Origin: Tetrapyrgos nigripes | Lineage: Eukaryota; Basidiomycota; Agaricomycetes; Agaricales; Campanellaceae | Direction: 5' to 3' | DNA: 64,000 nucleotides | Assembly (NCBI GenBank): GCA_013368315.1 | Contig: JAACJM010000180.1 | Location: forward strand, 62,001 to 126,000 | Program-made: the position numbers and the translations under genes | Shown here: piece by piece, positions 10,937 through 22,058 of the stretch | Position numbering within the stretch: position 1 is the first letter of the stretch | How the letters are laid out: each line of letters starts with the position of its first letter | The notes under the pieces: model-generated | What the model saw: the letters and a program-made list of their open reading frames with translations, nothing else | The model's database searches: none | What the model was told of the DNA's origin: nothing

Positions 10937-13548
10937 CTCGGTCGCCTTTTCTTTGTCCGTCATCCACAGACGTTGTCCGAGATCTTTGACTGTGTGGCTG
11001 TGCTTGGAAGGTATCCCATTCTGAAAGTAACAAATGTAAACAGAAGCATTTGTCTTCAACTCGCACTTTTTACGCACTTTCTGTTGAAGTCCTACAATGT
11101 GCTGTACTGTGTAACATTATCCTAGGATTCCTCTTATCTTGAAGCTCAATGATTTGATCGCTTTGCGAGTAACACTCTTCCTGTCGCATTTGTTGTCAAC
11201 CTTGGATCTTAGATTTTACTGGAATTGATACCAAATTGATAAAGTAAGTACTGTAGTATTACGACCAAGTGTTTGTCCACTTAGTCTTACAGGATCCTTT
11301 GACTGGGTTAGGTGTTTGTCCAGGTGCATTACGCGTTACGCGAGATATAGGTGGCCTTTGGCTGTCTGCCAAAATTGTGAGTTCAGCACTGAGCTCTTGC
11401 TCGCGCTCTCTTTTAGATCCTCTAGTGACCAAAAAAGCGTTACTGGATCCGTCGGCTGGGTGTCTAAAGGGGGTTCGTATGCTTTACAGAATCCAAAATC
11501 GCCAGTGTTTGTGGGGGGTGCATTACCTGTTGCACGAAAACTTGGTCATAATAGTACAGTACGTTCTATACTACTAAGTAATGGTCAACATCCTCAACAT
11601 CAAGGACAACGCAATCAAGGATAGAGATAAGATTTGTCTAGACTACCATCAAACATCATCTCCACACACTGAACTTGAACAGCCCTATACAGAACCGCAG
11701 TTTGCGCATTGACGTTTCTGAGGCGATGTGAAGATACGAGGGTGCGGAGAAGAAAAGGTTTAAGGGATACTAACGAGGAACTTGAATTTGGTACGTATTT
11801 TCATTTTCATTTTCATTCTAGTCATCTCAGCGGCCTGACTGAGGACAACCTCCATTTACATTGTAAACAGTGACAGATGACCTCAATCCACGAAACTGTT
11901 GGCTACCCTACTGGTCAATCATCAATGTACTACCTTTAGACATCTCTAGACGTGATGCAACAGCGTCAATAGTATGTTACATGTATACGTAAGGTATCCG
12001 CCAAGCCGGTGCCAGCTTCCACATCCAGTTCTCGCTGTAAGTACACATTTCGCCGCTACTGCTACCACTACCTCTACCACTTGTGCTCGCATACACGTTG
12101 AGTGCGATCCAGGAGGAATGAGGAAAAAAGCAACACTCACAACCTTGGTGATTTATGGTCCTGAGAGTGGAATTATAAGCGAAGTGATGAGATGACGGGG
12201 AGGTTATGCGGTTTGTCAGGACGTAGCTGCGTGCAGGGCCGTGTTGCTCGAGAGGAAGGAGTATGCCGGGGAAAAATCCCTAAATAACAAAAAATCAAGG
12301 AGTAAGTTGGGAGTAAGAGCCGTTATGACAATAAGCAACATTGGAGTAGGAAGCCTCCAAGGGGAGACGAGTAGGAGGATCACCAGTCTGAGCACAACAA
12401 TGAAGAGGGGAACAAGGAGTAATGGTAGCACGATCTAGAGAATTCGCATTGTTCCTGACTTCTCTTTCTTTAACCCCATTTCATTATCTTTCCAGGCTCG
12501 CCTCGGCTAACGACGTTTCTGAGTAGTTTTTCACAGATAGGAAACTGTACCGTTCTCTTAACTTACGCATTGCTGACTGGCTATATGTGTCTTCCTTCAC
12601 TGACATCTTATCCCGTACACCTCAAGTGTCGCGAGAGGAAATAAACCAATAAGAAAACTCCCTGAACCGAAGTAAGTTCGAGAAAAGAATCTAGTGGCTG
12701 AAAATGGTGCTGATTTATCGACTCTAGGGCAGACAGACCAAAGATAATCGAAACAGCGGATACGAAAGAGAAGAGAGGGCGATCGCGAGTAGAGGCTTTC
12801 TGAGAAAGAGCTGGGAGGTTGGGATTTGGGTAGGATTCAACTTAGGCTGGGACTGGTGAAGTTGGAACTTGGTAACTTGGTATTTTCAATGTAAGTACTA
12901 GTATTTATACAAAATGAGGCACGAGATCTGAGTGGATAAATAGCAAGTGAACGGAAGATATCGAGGTTCAAACGTGTAAGAGACAGGCACAGAGGAGATG
13001 ATAAGTATAAAAGGTGTGCTCGGAAAATAGGTATAAAACTCGTTCCAGCTGTCATACATGTACGAGTTTGATGGAGGATAGGATAAATGAAATATAGATG
13101 AGGAGAAGGGATAATGAAAGAAGGAAGTAAACGGAAAAGAGCCGAGATGGTATAAGGTACGTAGAAGATAAGAAACTGGGGTAAAGTGCCATCGCTTCGC
13201 GTGGCAAGCTACGAGGCCCTCAGATCGGGGCAGGAAGCAAGGAGGAAGACAAGGAGCACCCTGATGCTGCCTACGCTGCCTTGGTTATGCATTTGTCCGA
13301 GGAAGCCGTGAACGACGTCATGATGGTCTCGACCGTGATTCCACATGAGCGCTTGCCGAGCGCCAACGAATAGGGGTGGGAGTTTGAACCCGTGGAAAAG
13401 TTTTCGAGGTCGACCTAAGTTAACTCAGCCTAAAGGCCTCGTAATAAGAGAAAAAGAAATAGGAGTTAAAGTGTACTCGTGACTTTGATTTCCAAGCTTC
13501 ATGCGCGTCTCGGGGCTAGCTGCATCTGATGCATCTTCCTGCAATACC
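10937..13548. repeat. segmental unit Q, copy 1 (partner 24513-26017 plus 35943-36123)
   Basis: Begins around TCGGTCGCCTTTTCTTTG and runs to the NACHT gene block. The partner lacks about 620 bp found here (roughly 11490-12130) and lacks the 13174-13443 segment. At 13081-13100 this copy reads continuously through the point where the partner carries the 9.9-kb Ngaro-like insertion, so it preserves the empty target site (after GGATAAATGA). I see no reading frame conserved between the two copies, so no gene is called in Q. Confidence 0.85.
13174..13443 (+). other. coding-like insertion of unknown origin within Q
   Basis: Present here and absent from the partner, which joins GAAGATAAGAA directly to ATAAGAGAAAAAG. 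In frame from about 13230 it encodes an acidic, gene-like peptide (including AAYALVMHLSEEAV-type sequence, read as AYAALVMHL) up to a TAG near 13370, followed in the same frame by GWEFEPVEKF. Compositionally it looks like a captured protein-coding fragment, perhaps from a retroelement. No family was recognised and no terminal repeats were found. Confidence 0.4.
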
Positions 13549-14497
13549 AGAAATGGTATTACATCAAGACATGTATATTCGCAGTTACATCCTCTCTTTA
13601 CAATCTAAGCCAAGACATGGAGCGAGTCGCACCTCGTGGTCCTTGATGTAGGTGCTTGCACCTTCAGAGCAACATTTTTTCTTAAATAGCGGCACGGTGA
13701 GCACGGGAGTCTCACTACTCTTCTCTTCCCAATGGTAGACACTGCCGTTCTTCAGGCTATCTCAGATGGCCGAGTCTCCTCACATCCTACTCTGTCAAAA
13801 AACACACTCGAGGCATGATCAACAAGCCACTCCATCGTGATGCATTCCTCTTCCGATGGACTACCTAGGAAAATCAACTTTCTGAAGTGCTATCATTGAT
13901 CCAGCTGTGCCGCTCCAGTCATGAGCTCGAAGAGTACTTTTGTCTGACCGCAATTCCGCTTGATTTTGGCTCCACGGATCCTCTTAAGTGATGGTATGCA
14001 CGATGCTCTCAATTCCAGAACTTATATTGGTTCGCTCGTGACATTCTTTGTATCCCAGATGCTGTGTTTTTTCTTTCTTTCTTTTTTTTTTGTTAAAGAT
14101 GGTCTATCTCATATTTTCTTCTTGCTTCTATAGGTTCGGCTGTCGCTGTAGAGCGTGTTTTCTCTGGCGGCCGTGATATCATCTCTCTTCGTGCTAGCCT
14201 TAAGGCAGAAACTATTTCAGCTCTGATGGTGATCAAAGCTCAATTTTGTATGGCTCGGATTGAAATTATCGAGATTCTCAGTGATAATTAGCTTAATTAT
14301 GGTCCGTTTTACTGTAAGCTTCAGTACAAATGAGTACTTCGTTGGTCTTCATTGACCGTACAACCCGTATACGTACGTATTCAGCCTGTACCCGTACATT
14401 CAAAGACTTTTTCCGAGGGTGATACGGTACGGGTACGGGATGTCCGTATAATATACGACCCGTAAAAAGTACGCGGGTACGGTACCGAGCCCTAACA
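13549..14497 (+). mobile_element. hAT-superfamily DNA transposon remnant
   Basis: The segment is absent from the partner block, where CAATACC joins directly to CGAATTCT. It contains the 3' end of a hAT transposase gene (13916-14291). Downstream of it is a tract rich in short repeats and inversions of ACGGGTACGG / CCGTACCCG, ending CGGTACCGAGCCCTAAC (about 14480-14497), which looks like a subterminal and terminal region of a hAT element. A left terminus and an 8-bp target duplication were not found, so the element is truncated, or the partner has a deletion instead. Confidence 0.7.
13916..14291 (+). pseudogene. hAT transposase C-terminal fragment
   Basis: Two exon-like pieces. The first (to about 14070) reads ELEEYF, then LDFGSTDPLK, a stop (TGA where tryptophan is usual), WYARC and ARDILCIPDAV. 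The second begins after a polypyrimidine tract and TATAG at 14133. It reads GSAVAVERVFSGGRDIISLR followed by a Leu-rich helix, ending at TAG 14291. The motifs W-W-x(n)-P-x-L...ARD and AVERVFS are the signature of the hAT dimerisation domain. The N-terminal catalytic part is absent. Confidence 0.8.
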
Positions 14498-15239
14498 TGC
14501 ACTACGGCTGCCTACGTATGCTTATTCATGGTGATACAGAAGAGGATGTCTGGTATAAGGACACCAATAGAACTCGGGAGTCTGTCAATACACAGATGGA
14601 ACTGCTGGATTGTGAAAACAGAGGAGACTGTGGTCCGTGCCACGTCTCGAATTCTCTGATCATTGGTGATCTCTTGGATTCTGACAATTTAATATTCATC
14701 AAAGCTTTGGGGAGGGAGACCCTTGAGGTGAGTTGATAGTCATTATTTGATTTTTTATCAACGACACTGCTGATGTGCTGATGATTTCTTCATCGCATCG
14801 CGTGGTTCTTCCCATGGCGTATCTTCAATTATCTTGCTAGCCGCTAAAATACTTGTCTTAAAACTTGAAGGAGTTGACTGCCTTGTGCCACTGGTGGTTA
14901 CCGTCTCATTGACGACCATTCAGCTTTTTGATTTTGCAATGGCATTACAATACATGAATATACCTTTGTGCAGATACTGTTTGCAAATGTCAGACATCAA
15001 TGACAAGATGGTTTGCTGTAGTTGCTATTCCACCAGGACCTCGCAAAGTAGAAACTTGGTGGAAACTGTCAGTGATCACGTGTCCGGGACACTTCTTCGA
15101 AGCAATCTTGCTAAGTGTAGCTTAACTCAATTGCTCGGCATAAGCCATCAATCCAAAAGATACAGTCTCGCGCAATCACATATCATGCATGCACATGACT
15201 TAGACACTTTCCTCGCTTTGTGCCTGCGTACATCTAGCT
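14498..15239. other. upstream region of NACHT gene B
   Basis: From about 14650 it is nearly identical to 36125-36727, upstream of the second NACHT gene. The open frame 14834-15259 is partly kept in the partner, but its start is not, it has no recognisable domain and it overlaps the proposed NACHT start, so it is treated as promoter and 5' leader. The region 14650-14736 (to GAGGTGAGTTG) could be the end of an upstream exon followed by a donor site, but no matching acceptor was established. Confidence 0.45.
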
Positions 15240-18226
15240 ATGACAGACAATTCTGCTGAAAATAAGTGAGTGATGATGCCTCTTCACTGAATCTCATTAT
15301 CATCTAAAACTACGCTACGAAGTCTTTCCAAGCCGCCATCTATGGAGATTGGGTCTGGTTTTATTATTATTTGAGCAATCATTTCTTTCTGACCAAACAC
15401 TTTTAGGATGTTTAATCAGGCCTCACAATTTACCATCACTCAGAGCCCAATTACTGTTATTGGCGGTAATCAAATAAATCAGAGTGAGTTATACTAACTT
15501 GCAGTCTCAAATTGCCAGTCACAATCCAAAAATAACAATAAAACATTACAGGCAATGTAGTGGGCAGTCCAAAAGATTTGAAGTGGATTAATGCACCAAA
15601 TCCATTTGAGAATTTCTACAGTGCAGAACAAAAGATAGTGCAAGGCACAGGCACCTGGTTGCTTGAGCACAGGTTATTTCAAGAATGGAAGACTGGCATG
15701 AGCCCTTTCTTGTGGCTTCAAGGCAAAGGTCAGTTTTCAGAAGTATTGTTAGAGATTTGTTTGTTCCTAAAATGTTCTTGATTTAGCTGGTTCTGGAAAA
15801 ACCTTTTTATGGTAAGTGAACTTATCAGAACGTGAGATTGAGGGAACCTTAAATATTCTCTTTAGCACTAATGTCATCAAGACTTTGAGAAAGGACTCTG
15901 TGTTCCTTTATTATTATTTTGATACTCGCGATAAAGCCAAAGTGGATTATAGTGGAATTGTCTCTTCCTTGTTGCAGCAAGTGGCAGCAGAGGCAATCAG
16001 ACAGAATAGCGAGAATGCTTACAATGCAATTCATCAGCTCTATATCAACAGCAAAGAAGGGAAATTTCTTATTCCAGAGGATATGGAGTCCACTCTTTTG
16101 GATTTGATGGCAATGATGGATGCTGTTTACATTATAATTGATGCCCTAGATGAATGTGCTGAGGAAGATCAAGGCAAACTACTAGCCTTGGTAGATACAT
16201 TACTCACCAAACTCAAAAACTGCTTTGTGTTTGTATCAAGCCGTCCACATACTAATACAACTCACAACAAAGCTGAGATTATCTCATTGGATAAACAGAT
16301 GTCAGATGTTGGTATTAGTTCTGATATCAAAAAATATGTGGATACAAAATTACGAAAACAACATGCTTGGTCTCCTGAGCTGAAGGCAGAAATAAAGGAC
16401 ACTTTAGTGAATAGTGCTAATGGACAGTAAGTATTCATTTTAATTTGAATAATCTCAAGAGCAATGTGCTAAATGATTGCAATAGAATCAGATGGGTAGA
16501 TTGTCAGTTGACAGCGCTGGATGGGATCAAGATGCCAAAAAGGGTCAGAAAAGCCTTAAAGAGTTTGCCAAAAACTTTACAAGAGACATATGCCAAGATT
16601 TTGGAGCAGGTAGAAGAGGAATTGAGAGATGATGTAAATACAATTTTTCAGTGGCTGCTGTTTGCTTATAGGCCATTGACTGTAGGAGAGATTCAGCATA
16701 TACTGGCAGTTGATGTAGAAGAAAAAACATTTTCAGCTCAAGATCTGCTTGAAAATATTGAAACAGAGCTACATAAAGTGGTGAATTCAAGCTTGGTAGT
16801 CATTATTCAAGCTAGTATTGAAAAGGGCAGATTGGGTCAGGAAATGCCGCATGTTATGACAGTCCAACTAGCTCATCCTTCTGTAAAAGATTACCTGCTA
16901 TCAGAAGCAGCTATGCAAAGTGTTTCAGGATATTTTCAAATGAATAGTGCTCTAGCCCATGAAGCTATTTGTCAGATGTGTATTGTTTATCTTCTATGCT
17001 GTGGACAAGAAGCAATTAATGTGGAAAAATGTGCCTTAGCACATTATGCTTCCAAGTATTGGTTCTTGCATTCCAATCAAACCAAAGAAGAATGTTCAGC
17101 CATATTGGACCTCAGTTGCAAGCTCTTAAGCACTACACAGCCTGCATATTATAACTGGTTGAATGTGTATACACCTGATACATGGGATAATAAACCAGAT
17201 AACATCATAGTACAACCTCTTTATTATGCTAGTTATATAGGACTGAAAAGTGTTGTTGTGTATACGCTTGAAAAAAGAGCCGATGTCAATGCACAGGGTG
17301 GATATTATGGAAATGCACTACAGGCTGCAAGCCGTTATGGGCATCTAGAGGTTGTGAGAGCACTCCTCGAAAAAGGAGCTGATGTCAATGCACAGGGTGG
17401 AGGATATGAAAATGCACTACAGGCTGCAAGCGTTAATGGGCATCTAGAGGTTGTGAGAGCACTCCTTGAAAAAGGAGCTGATGTCAATGCACAGGGTAGA
17501 TATTATGCAAATTCACTAGAGGCTGCAAGCCGTAGTGGGCATCTAGAGGTTGTGAGAGCACTCCTTGAAAAAGGAGCTGATGTCAATGCACAGGGTGGAT
17601 TCTATGGAAATGCACTACAGGCTGCAAGCTCCAATGGGGATCTAGAGGTTGTGAGAGCACTCCTTGAAAAAGGAGCTGATGTCAATGCACAGGGTGGATA
17701 TTATGGAAATGCACTACAGGCTGCAAGCCATATTGGGCATCTAGTGGCTGTGAGAGCACTCCTTGAAAAAGGAGCTGATGTCAATGCACAGGGTGGAAAA
17801 TATGGAAATGCACTACTGGCTGCAAGCTATGAAGGGCATCTAGAGGTTGTGAGAGCACTCCTTGAAAAAGGAGCTGATGTCAATGCACAGGGTGGAGAAT
17901 ATGCAAATGCACTACAGGCTGCAAGCCGTAGTGGGCATCTAGAGGTTGTGAGAGCACTCCTTGAAAAAGGAGCTGATGTCAATGCACAGGGTGGATTCTA
18001 TGGAAATGCACTACAGGCTGCAAGCCGTAGTGGGCATCTAGAGGTTGTGAGAGCACTCCTTGAAAAAGGAGCTGATGTCAATGCACAAGGTGGATTTTAT
18101 GGAAATGCACTACAGGCTGCAAGCTCTTGGAGGCATCTAGAGGTTGTGAGAGCACTCCTTGAAAAAGGAGCTGATGTCAATACACAGGGTGGAGAATATG
18201 CAAATGATGTGTATGACTCAGATTGA
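15240..18226 (+). CDS. NACHT-ankyrin NLR-like protein B (868 aa, six exons)
   Basis: Exons are 15240-15265, 15407-15483, 15552-15728, 15787-15811, 15866-16426 and 16486-18226. They total 2607 nt in one frame with GT-AG introns of 141, 68, 58, 54 and 59 nt. The protein starts MTDNSAENKMFNQASQFTIT. The N-terminal segment is short, with an FTITQSPITVIGGN-type motif common in agaricomycete NACHT proteins. The NTPase follows: Walker A GKAGSGKT (about 92-99), split over a 25-nt exon, and Walker B IIIDALDE (about 191-198). An SSRPH segment and a winged-helix-like region come next. At the C-terminus are nine near-identical 33-residue ankyrin repeats (from about residue 550) with a NALQAAS...GHLEVVRALLEKG core. 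Such proteins are thought to be STAND-type receptors in non-self recognition; that role is inferred from the family. The Met at 15408 is an alternative start. Confidence 0.88.
17280..18190 (+). repeat. 99-bp tandem ankyrin repeats of NACHT gene B
   Basis: Nine tandem units of 99 bp, nearly identical at the nucleotide level. Variation is concentrated in the few codons after GG (YY, GY, YY, FY, YY, KY, EY, FY, FY) and after AAS (RYG, VNG, RSG, SNG, HIG, YEG, RSG, RSG, SWR). The last five units are the same, base for base as far as I can see, as the last five units of gene C. The four before them are not shared. Confidence 0.9.
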
Positions 18227-19209
18227 AATGCATTTAGCTTCTATAACCTCTAAATTTCAAAATATGAATGTACAGACTGAAATGTTAACTATATAAACTT
18301 TCACAAGAAATGGTTATGTTCTCCAGTTGTTTCTGGTATCTGCTAGTACCACAAGGATTTAGTACTCACTTTTTCAAAACTACGCAATCTATTTACCAAC
18401 TTGTGTTCTTGTGTTTTGATTGTTGACAAAATTTGAAAATATTTATTTAAAAAATGCAGCAGGACAATGACAATACCACAGTGTAGGTATGTATATGCAC
18501 GGCAAGTTTAGCATTTAGGCCTATCTTAGGCTATCAGTTACTGCAATGATCATATATTCCCGCAGCTACTGTCTACATGATATAGCATGCAAGATTCTCG
18601 AGCGAAAAGCAGCTTATACTGTCAGCAAAGAGTTTGTACAACTGTCTTTTCCAAAGGGGTATTTGAGTTGTGAAATGAGTTCACCGTGTTTCCAATCATC
18701 TACGTGGCCTTTCGAGGCTATGGTAAGGCCTGATTTGAGCCTCGTAGTAGGTTAGTATTTCCTGATGCGCAGTAAACAGAAGCTAGTACTTTTTTAAATG
18801 CCAGGATTTCTCGCAATTTTGCTTTATAACGGACCGATCCCAGCAAATGAGATCTACTTAGTTGCTTTTGTACAGAAAAGTTTGACCGAAACATAGGTTC
18901 GGGGACCTTGGAAAAGCCGTCTCATACCCGTCTCGTATCTTACCTGCGTTGCCCTCGAGACGGTACGGTCATGGACCCATATTAACACTATCCGTAAACC
19001 ATCAGATACGGAGGCGGTTGAGAGCCCTAGACCATTTAAACTTCAAATCCCAGCTACTTATGAAGATGTGATGTCCAAGCCAAAGGATATGTGTAGCACA
19101 CCAATGGTGGACAACGGGATAGGGGAAAGTGTGGGAAAGGTTTCCAACATAGACGCTTTCTGATTTCAGCGTGCTTTACACTTTGTTTTTCTCGTCTCTC
19201 TGTTTAACT
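18227..19209. other. 3' flank of NACHT gene B, near-identical to 39412-40394
   Basis: No gene was recognised. The match to the partner is collinear without a single indel (constant offset 21185) up to at least 19310, and I saw essentially no substitutions. It contains a GCAGCAGGAC module (about 18455) related to one at 5970 and 55175. A short frame at 18546-18755 is preserved only because the whole flank is. The stretch around 18893-19040 (to GAGAGCCCTAG) is CG-rich with repeated CGTCTC/GAGACG blocks of unknown nature. The promoter and leader of the following FCP1-like remnant begin near 19165. Confidence 0.5.
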
Positions 19210-21845
19210 CTGGGGGAATACAACTACAACCCACACACTAGCGCGTTGGGTGCGCAGTCGTCTACACTTCTCGTATAGTCTTCCGGTTCGGCATCTAGTC
19301 CGTCCTATTCTTTGCGTTATGATCCCCACTTCCATGCGCACTCTCCACCTCCACCTCCACCTCCACATGTTGCACTCCCACGCCCAGCATCCTCCTCGCC
19401 CTCGTGCAAAGCCATCTCTTTCCCAACCAAGCAGAGGGGTAAAGTGAAGGAGGAGCAGGAGAGGATAGAGACACTGCAATGCCCCCGAGAAAGACGTCTT
19501 CCTACCCCACACCTTCACCTGCACCTTTACCTGCACCCGCACCTCCAGCTGACGGGAACTGGGACCTCTACACCGACCCACTCTACCTCTCCCAACGTCC
19601 CCTTCGTCTCACTCATCTCTGCTCTCACATCCCCCCATTCGTCTCGGACCTATTCCACGAAGAAACGTGTAAATGGTTGGACGCTATGGCCCCGAGTTCA
19701 CTGCAACCGCATAGCGTGAGGGATATGGTTGGATGGATGTTTGGTTCTAGAAGTGGGGGCGAGAGGTGGGGGGTATTTGGGGAATTACAAGGAGAGACGT
19801 CCCGCTGGTGAAGCTGGTGAAGCTTGTGACGGAGGGGCTGACGCTGACGCGAAGGAGAACGAGAAGACGAAGGCTGTATGGGCTCGGGATACACTCGATT
19901 TGGATCATGCTGCATATGGTGAGTTTTGAGTTTTGTTTTGTTATCCTCGTTTCTGTTTCAGAACTCGACTCTTTGCGTTTGCATTTTATCTTATTTCTAT
20001 TGCCTGCTGAGATCGTTTTGAGACCCCTTTCTTTGCCTTTTGGTTTGGTTTGGTGGGTCGCTTTTCGGTTTCGTGTTCGGTTTTGGTTTTGGTTTTCTTT
20101 CCGTTCTTGTTCTCGTTTTCGTCTCCGGTTTTGTCTTTCTTTCCTCTTTTTTGCTGTTTCGTTTCATCTTTCGTCTCGTCTCGTCTCGTCTGATGAAAAA
20201 AATGTCACTGACCACAATGTCTTTCATTATTAAATTTACAGATACCAAAACCCAAACTACAAGACCTCGACAAACCTTGGGAGAAGCTTACGCCTTTGAT
20301 ACCGGGAAATGAGTTCCTTACCGAGATGAAGACGGGAGCAGGAGCAGACGGAGACGCAGGAGGTGCAGCAGTAGACGCAGCAGCAGATATGACGACGACA
20401 CTACCTGTTGACCCGATGTTAACAACGGCCTCAACACTGGCTGAAGTCGAAGACACCACTCCCCCCACTACACCTACGCCCCTCTCACTCTTGCTCCCCG
20501 TCTTGCTCCCCGTCTTGGTCTTACTCTCACCACCGCCGCCGCCGCTGTTCCTTCCCCTTTCCCTGCATCTGCGTCTGAAGAAAAAGGACTCCACCCAAAC
20601 TCCACCCCACCACATACCATACCCGGGCCAACGCCCCCACCCCCACCACATACTACCCCAACGCCAACACCAATGCCCCCACCCCCACCCCATACACCCA
20701 CTCCCCCCTCACAACCCTCCTCCTAGACGATTACCCCCTCAAAGCACGTTTACAACCCTATACCCGTTTTTGCATACCAGAGTACTCTAGGGATGTTTGG
20801 GTTATGTGGGTCCTTTCTGGTGCTGAGGGGGGTAAAGGGGGGAACGGTGTTAACGGGGATAAAGTCGTAAAGGCGATGGTGAAGGCGAAAGTGCTGGTGT
20901 TGGTGGGGGAGTGTTGACGCCGACGCTGTTCCAGGTACTGCTATGGGCGTGGGCGTGGGTGGCAAATCTTCAGGAGGCTCAGGAGAGAGAACGAGAAGAG
21001 GAGAGAGGAATCCAAGCCACGGATGGACCTACCGAAATCGAAATTCCCACCGATGAAGACGCAGTAACCGAAGACGTCGTAGCAAACACCTCCACCTACG
21101 CCTCCACCGACTCTATCGTCGTCCCCACCGTACCCACCGTACCCAACTCCCCTGTTATTGTTACGAAGCTGAAACGCCAGAGAACGTTGAACGATATGGG
21201 GTCTACGGTGGATATCTTCACTACCGCCTCTACCGCCTCTACGTCTACCTCTTTAGTCAAGGGGGGTTTTCTTCAAACGTCGACTCCAACACCAACATTG
21301 GCCTCATTCTCCAAAAAACCAAATCTTCTCTATCTGATATGTCGGTTTCGGCAGATTCTAGATCCTCTGCGTCTGTGAAGACGATTGCGAGATCGTTGGT
21401 GACGGTGACCAGATTGCGAATTCGAATTGGGGTGGTGGGGCTGTTGGTGGGACTATGGATATGGATATTAGTATGGACGGCCATGGTCTTTACGACGGGA
21501 TGCCGCCTCCCCCTCCATCCTCTACCGTTATTGTACTTCTTATTGTCACTTGATTGTCACCGTTACTGCTACCGCTTCACACTACGGCTTTGTCAATGGA
21601 GGTGTCAATGGGGGTGCAAACGCAAACGATAATCCGGGCAGGGATAAAAATAAAAGGATCCCTCGATTCTCGAAAGTACGACGAGACCATAGTAGCCATT
21701 GTCGGGGTATTAGACGCTATCAAGTCGGAAAGTAATGTTGCGGCGTGGATGAGGGGAAAGGGGATTTTTACTGTGGTTGGGGAAGATGATGGCTATGGCA
21801 AAGGCGTCAGGAATGAGAGTAAGAATGAGACAGGGATTGGACCAA
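19210..21845 (+). pseudogene. FCP1-like HAD-family protein, degenerate copy B
   Basis: Collinear with the intact gene at 55881-59938, but on the plus strand and heavily deleted. Recognisable parts: the leader (GTGCTTTACACT...CTCTGTTTAACTC, 19170-19207), the YNYNP...TSAL N-terminal region (19218 on), the WD-Y-DPLYLSQRPLR to EETCKWLD and QPHSVRDMVG region (about 19555-19735), the intron (donor GGTGAGT 19920, acceptor ACAG 20241), the PWEKLTPLIPGNEF region (20276 on) and several later Ser/Thr-rich blocks. HAD motif I (DLNGT) is gone through a deletion, and the frame changes many times. No function is expected. It adjoins the dienelactone hydrolase fragment. Confidence 0.88.
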
Positions 21846-22058
21846 GCACCGGTACCAAACTGACCAATTCGTTGCCGGCTCATCGCCGTTGACCGTCAAC
21901 AAAGCGTTGAAGTTGAATGCGAACAAAATGAGAATACTAAAGAACAGCCAGAGGAATCAAGGCAACTGGCGCATCTCTGGGGTTGCCAAATAGAATTATC
22001 CCTTGAGTCTTCCGCCTTATCTCGGGCTTTCACCACTACCACCATCACATCCACGACA

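Noticed and set aside
11316..11624. Frame in unit Q with a partly similar counterpart at 24892-25323
   Set aside because: The two diverge in frame and length after about 60 residues because of indels. No codon-level constraint is visible.
14834..15259. A 141-codon frame upstream of NACHT gene B (and 36373-36747)
   Set aside because: Conserved only because the entire flank is conserved; the start differs between copies, it has no recognisable domain and it overlaps the proposed NACHT start in another frame.
18893..19040. CG-rich stretch with CGTCTC blocks ending GAGAGCCCTAG, resembling the hAT terminus at 14497
   Set aside because: Only a few bases agree with the hAT end, and no inverted partner or 8-bp duplication was found.
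20040..20312. Hydrophobic reading frames in the 300-nt intron of the degenerate FCP1-like copies (also 41186-41414)
   Set aside because: They lie in the T-rich intron. The apparent hydrophobicity comes from TTT, GTT and TTC repeats, and the homologous intron of the intact gene is not conserved.
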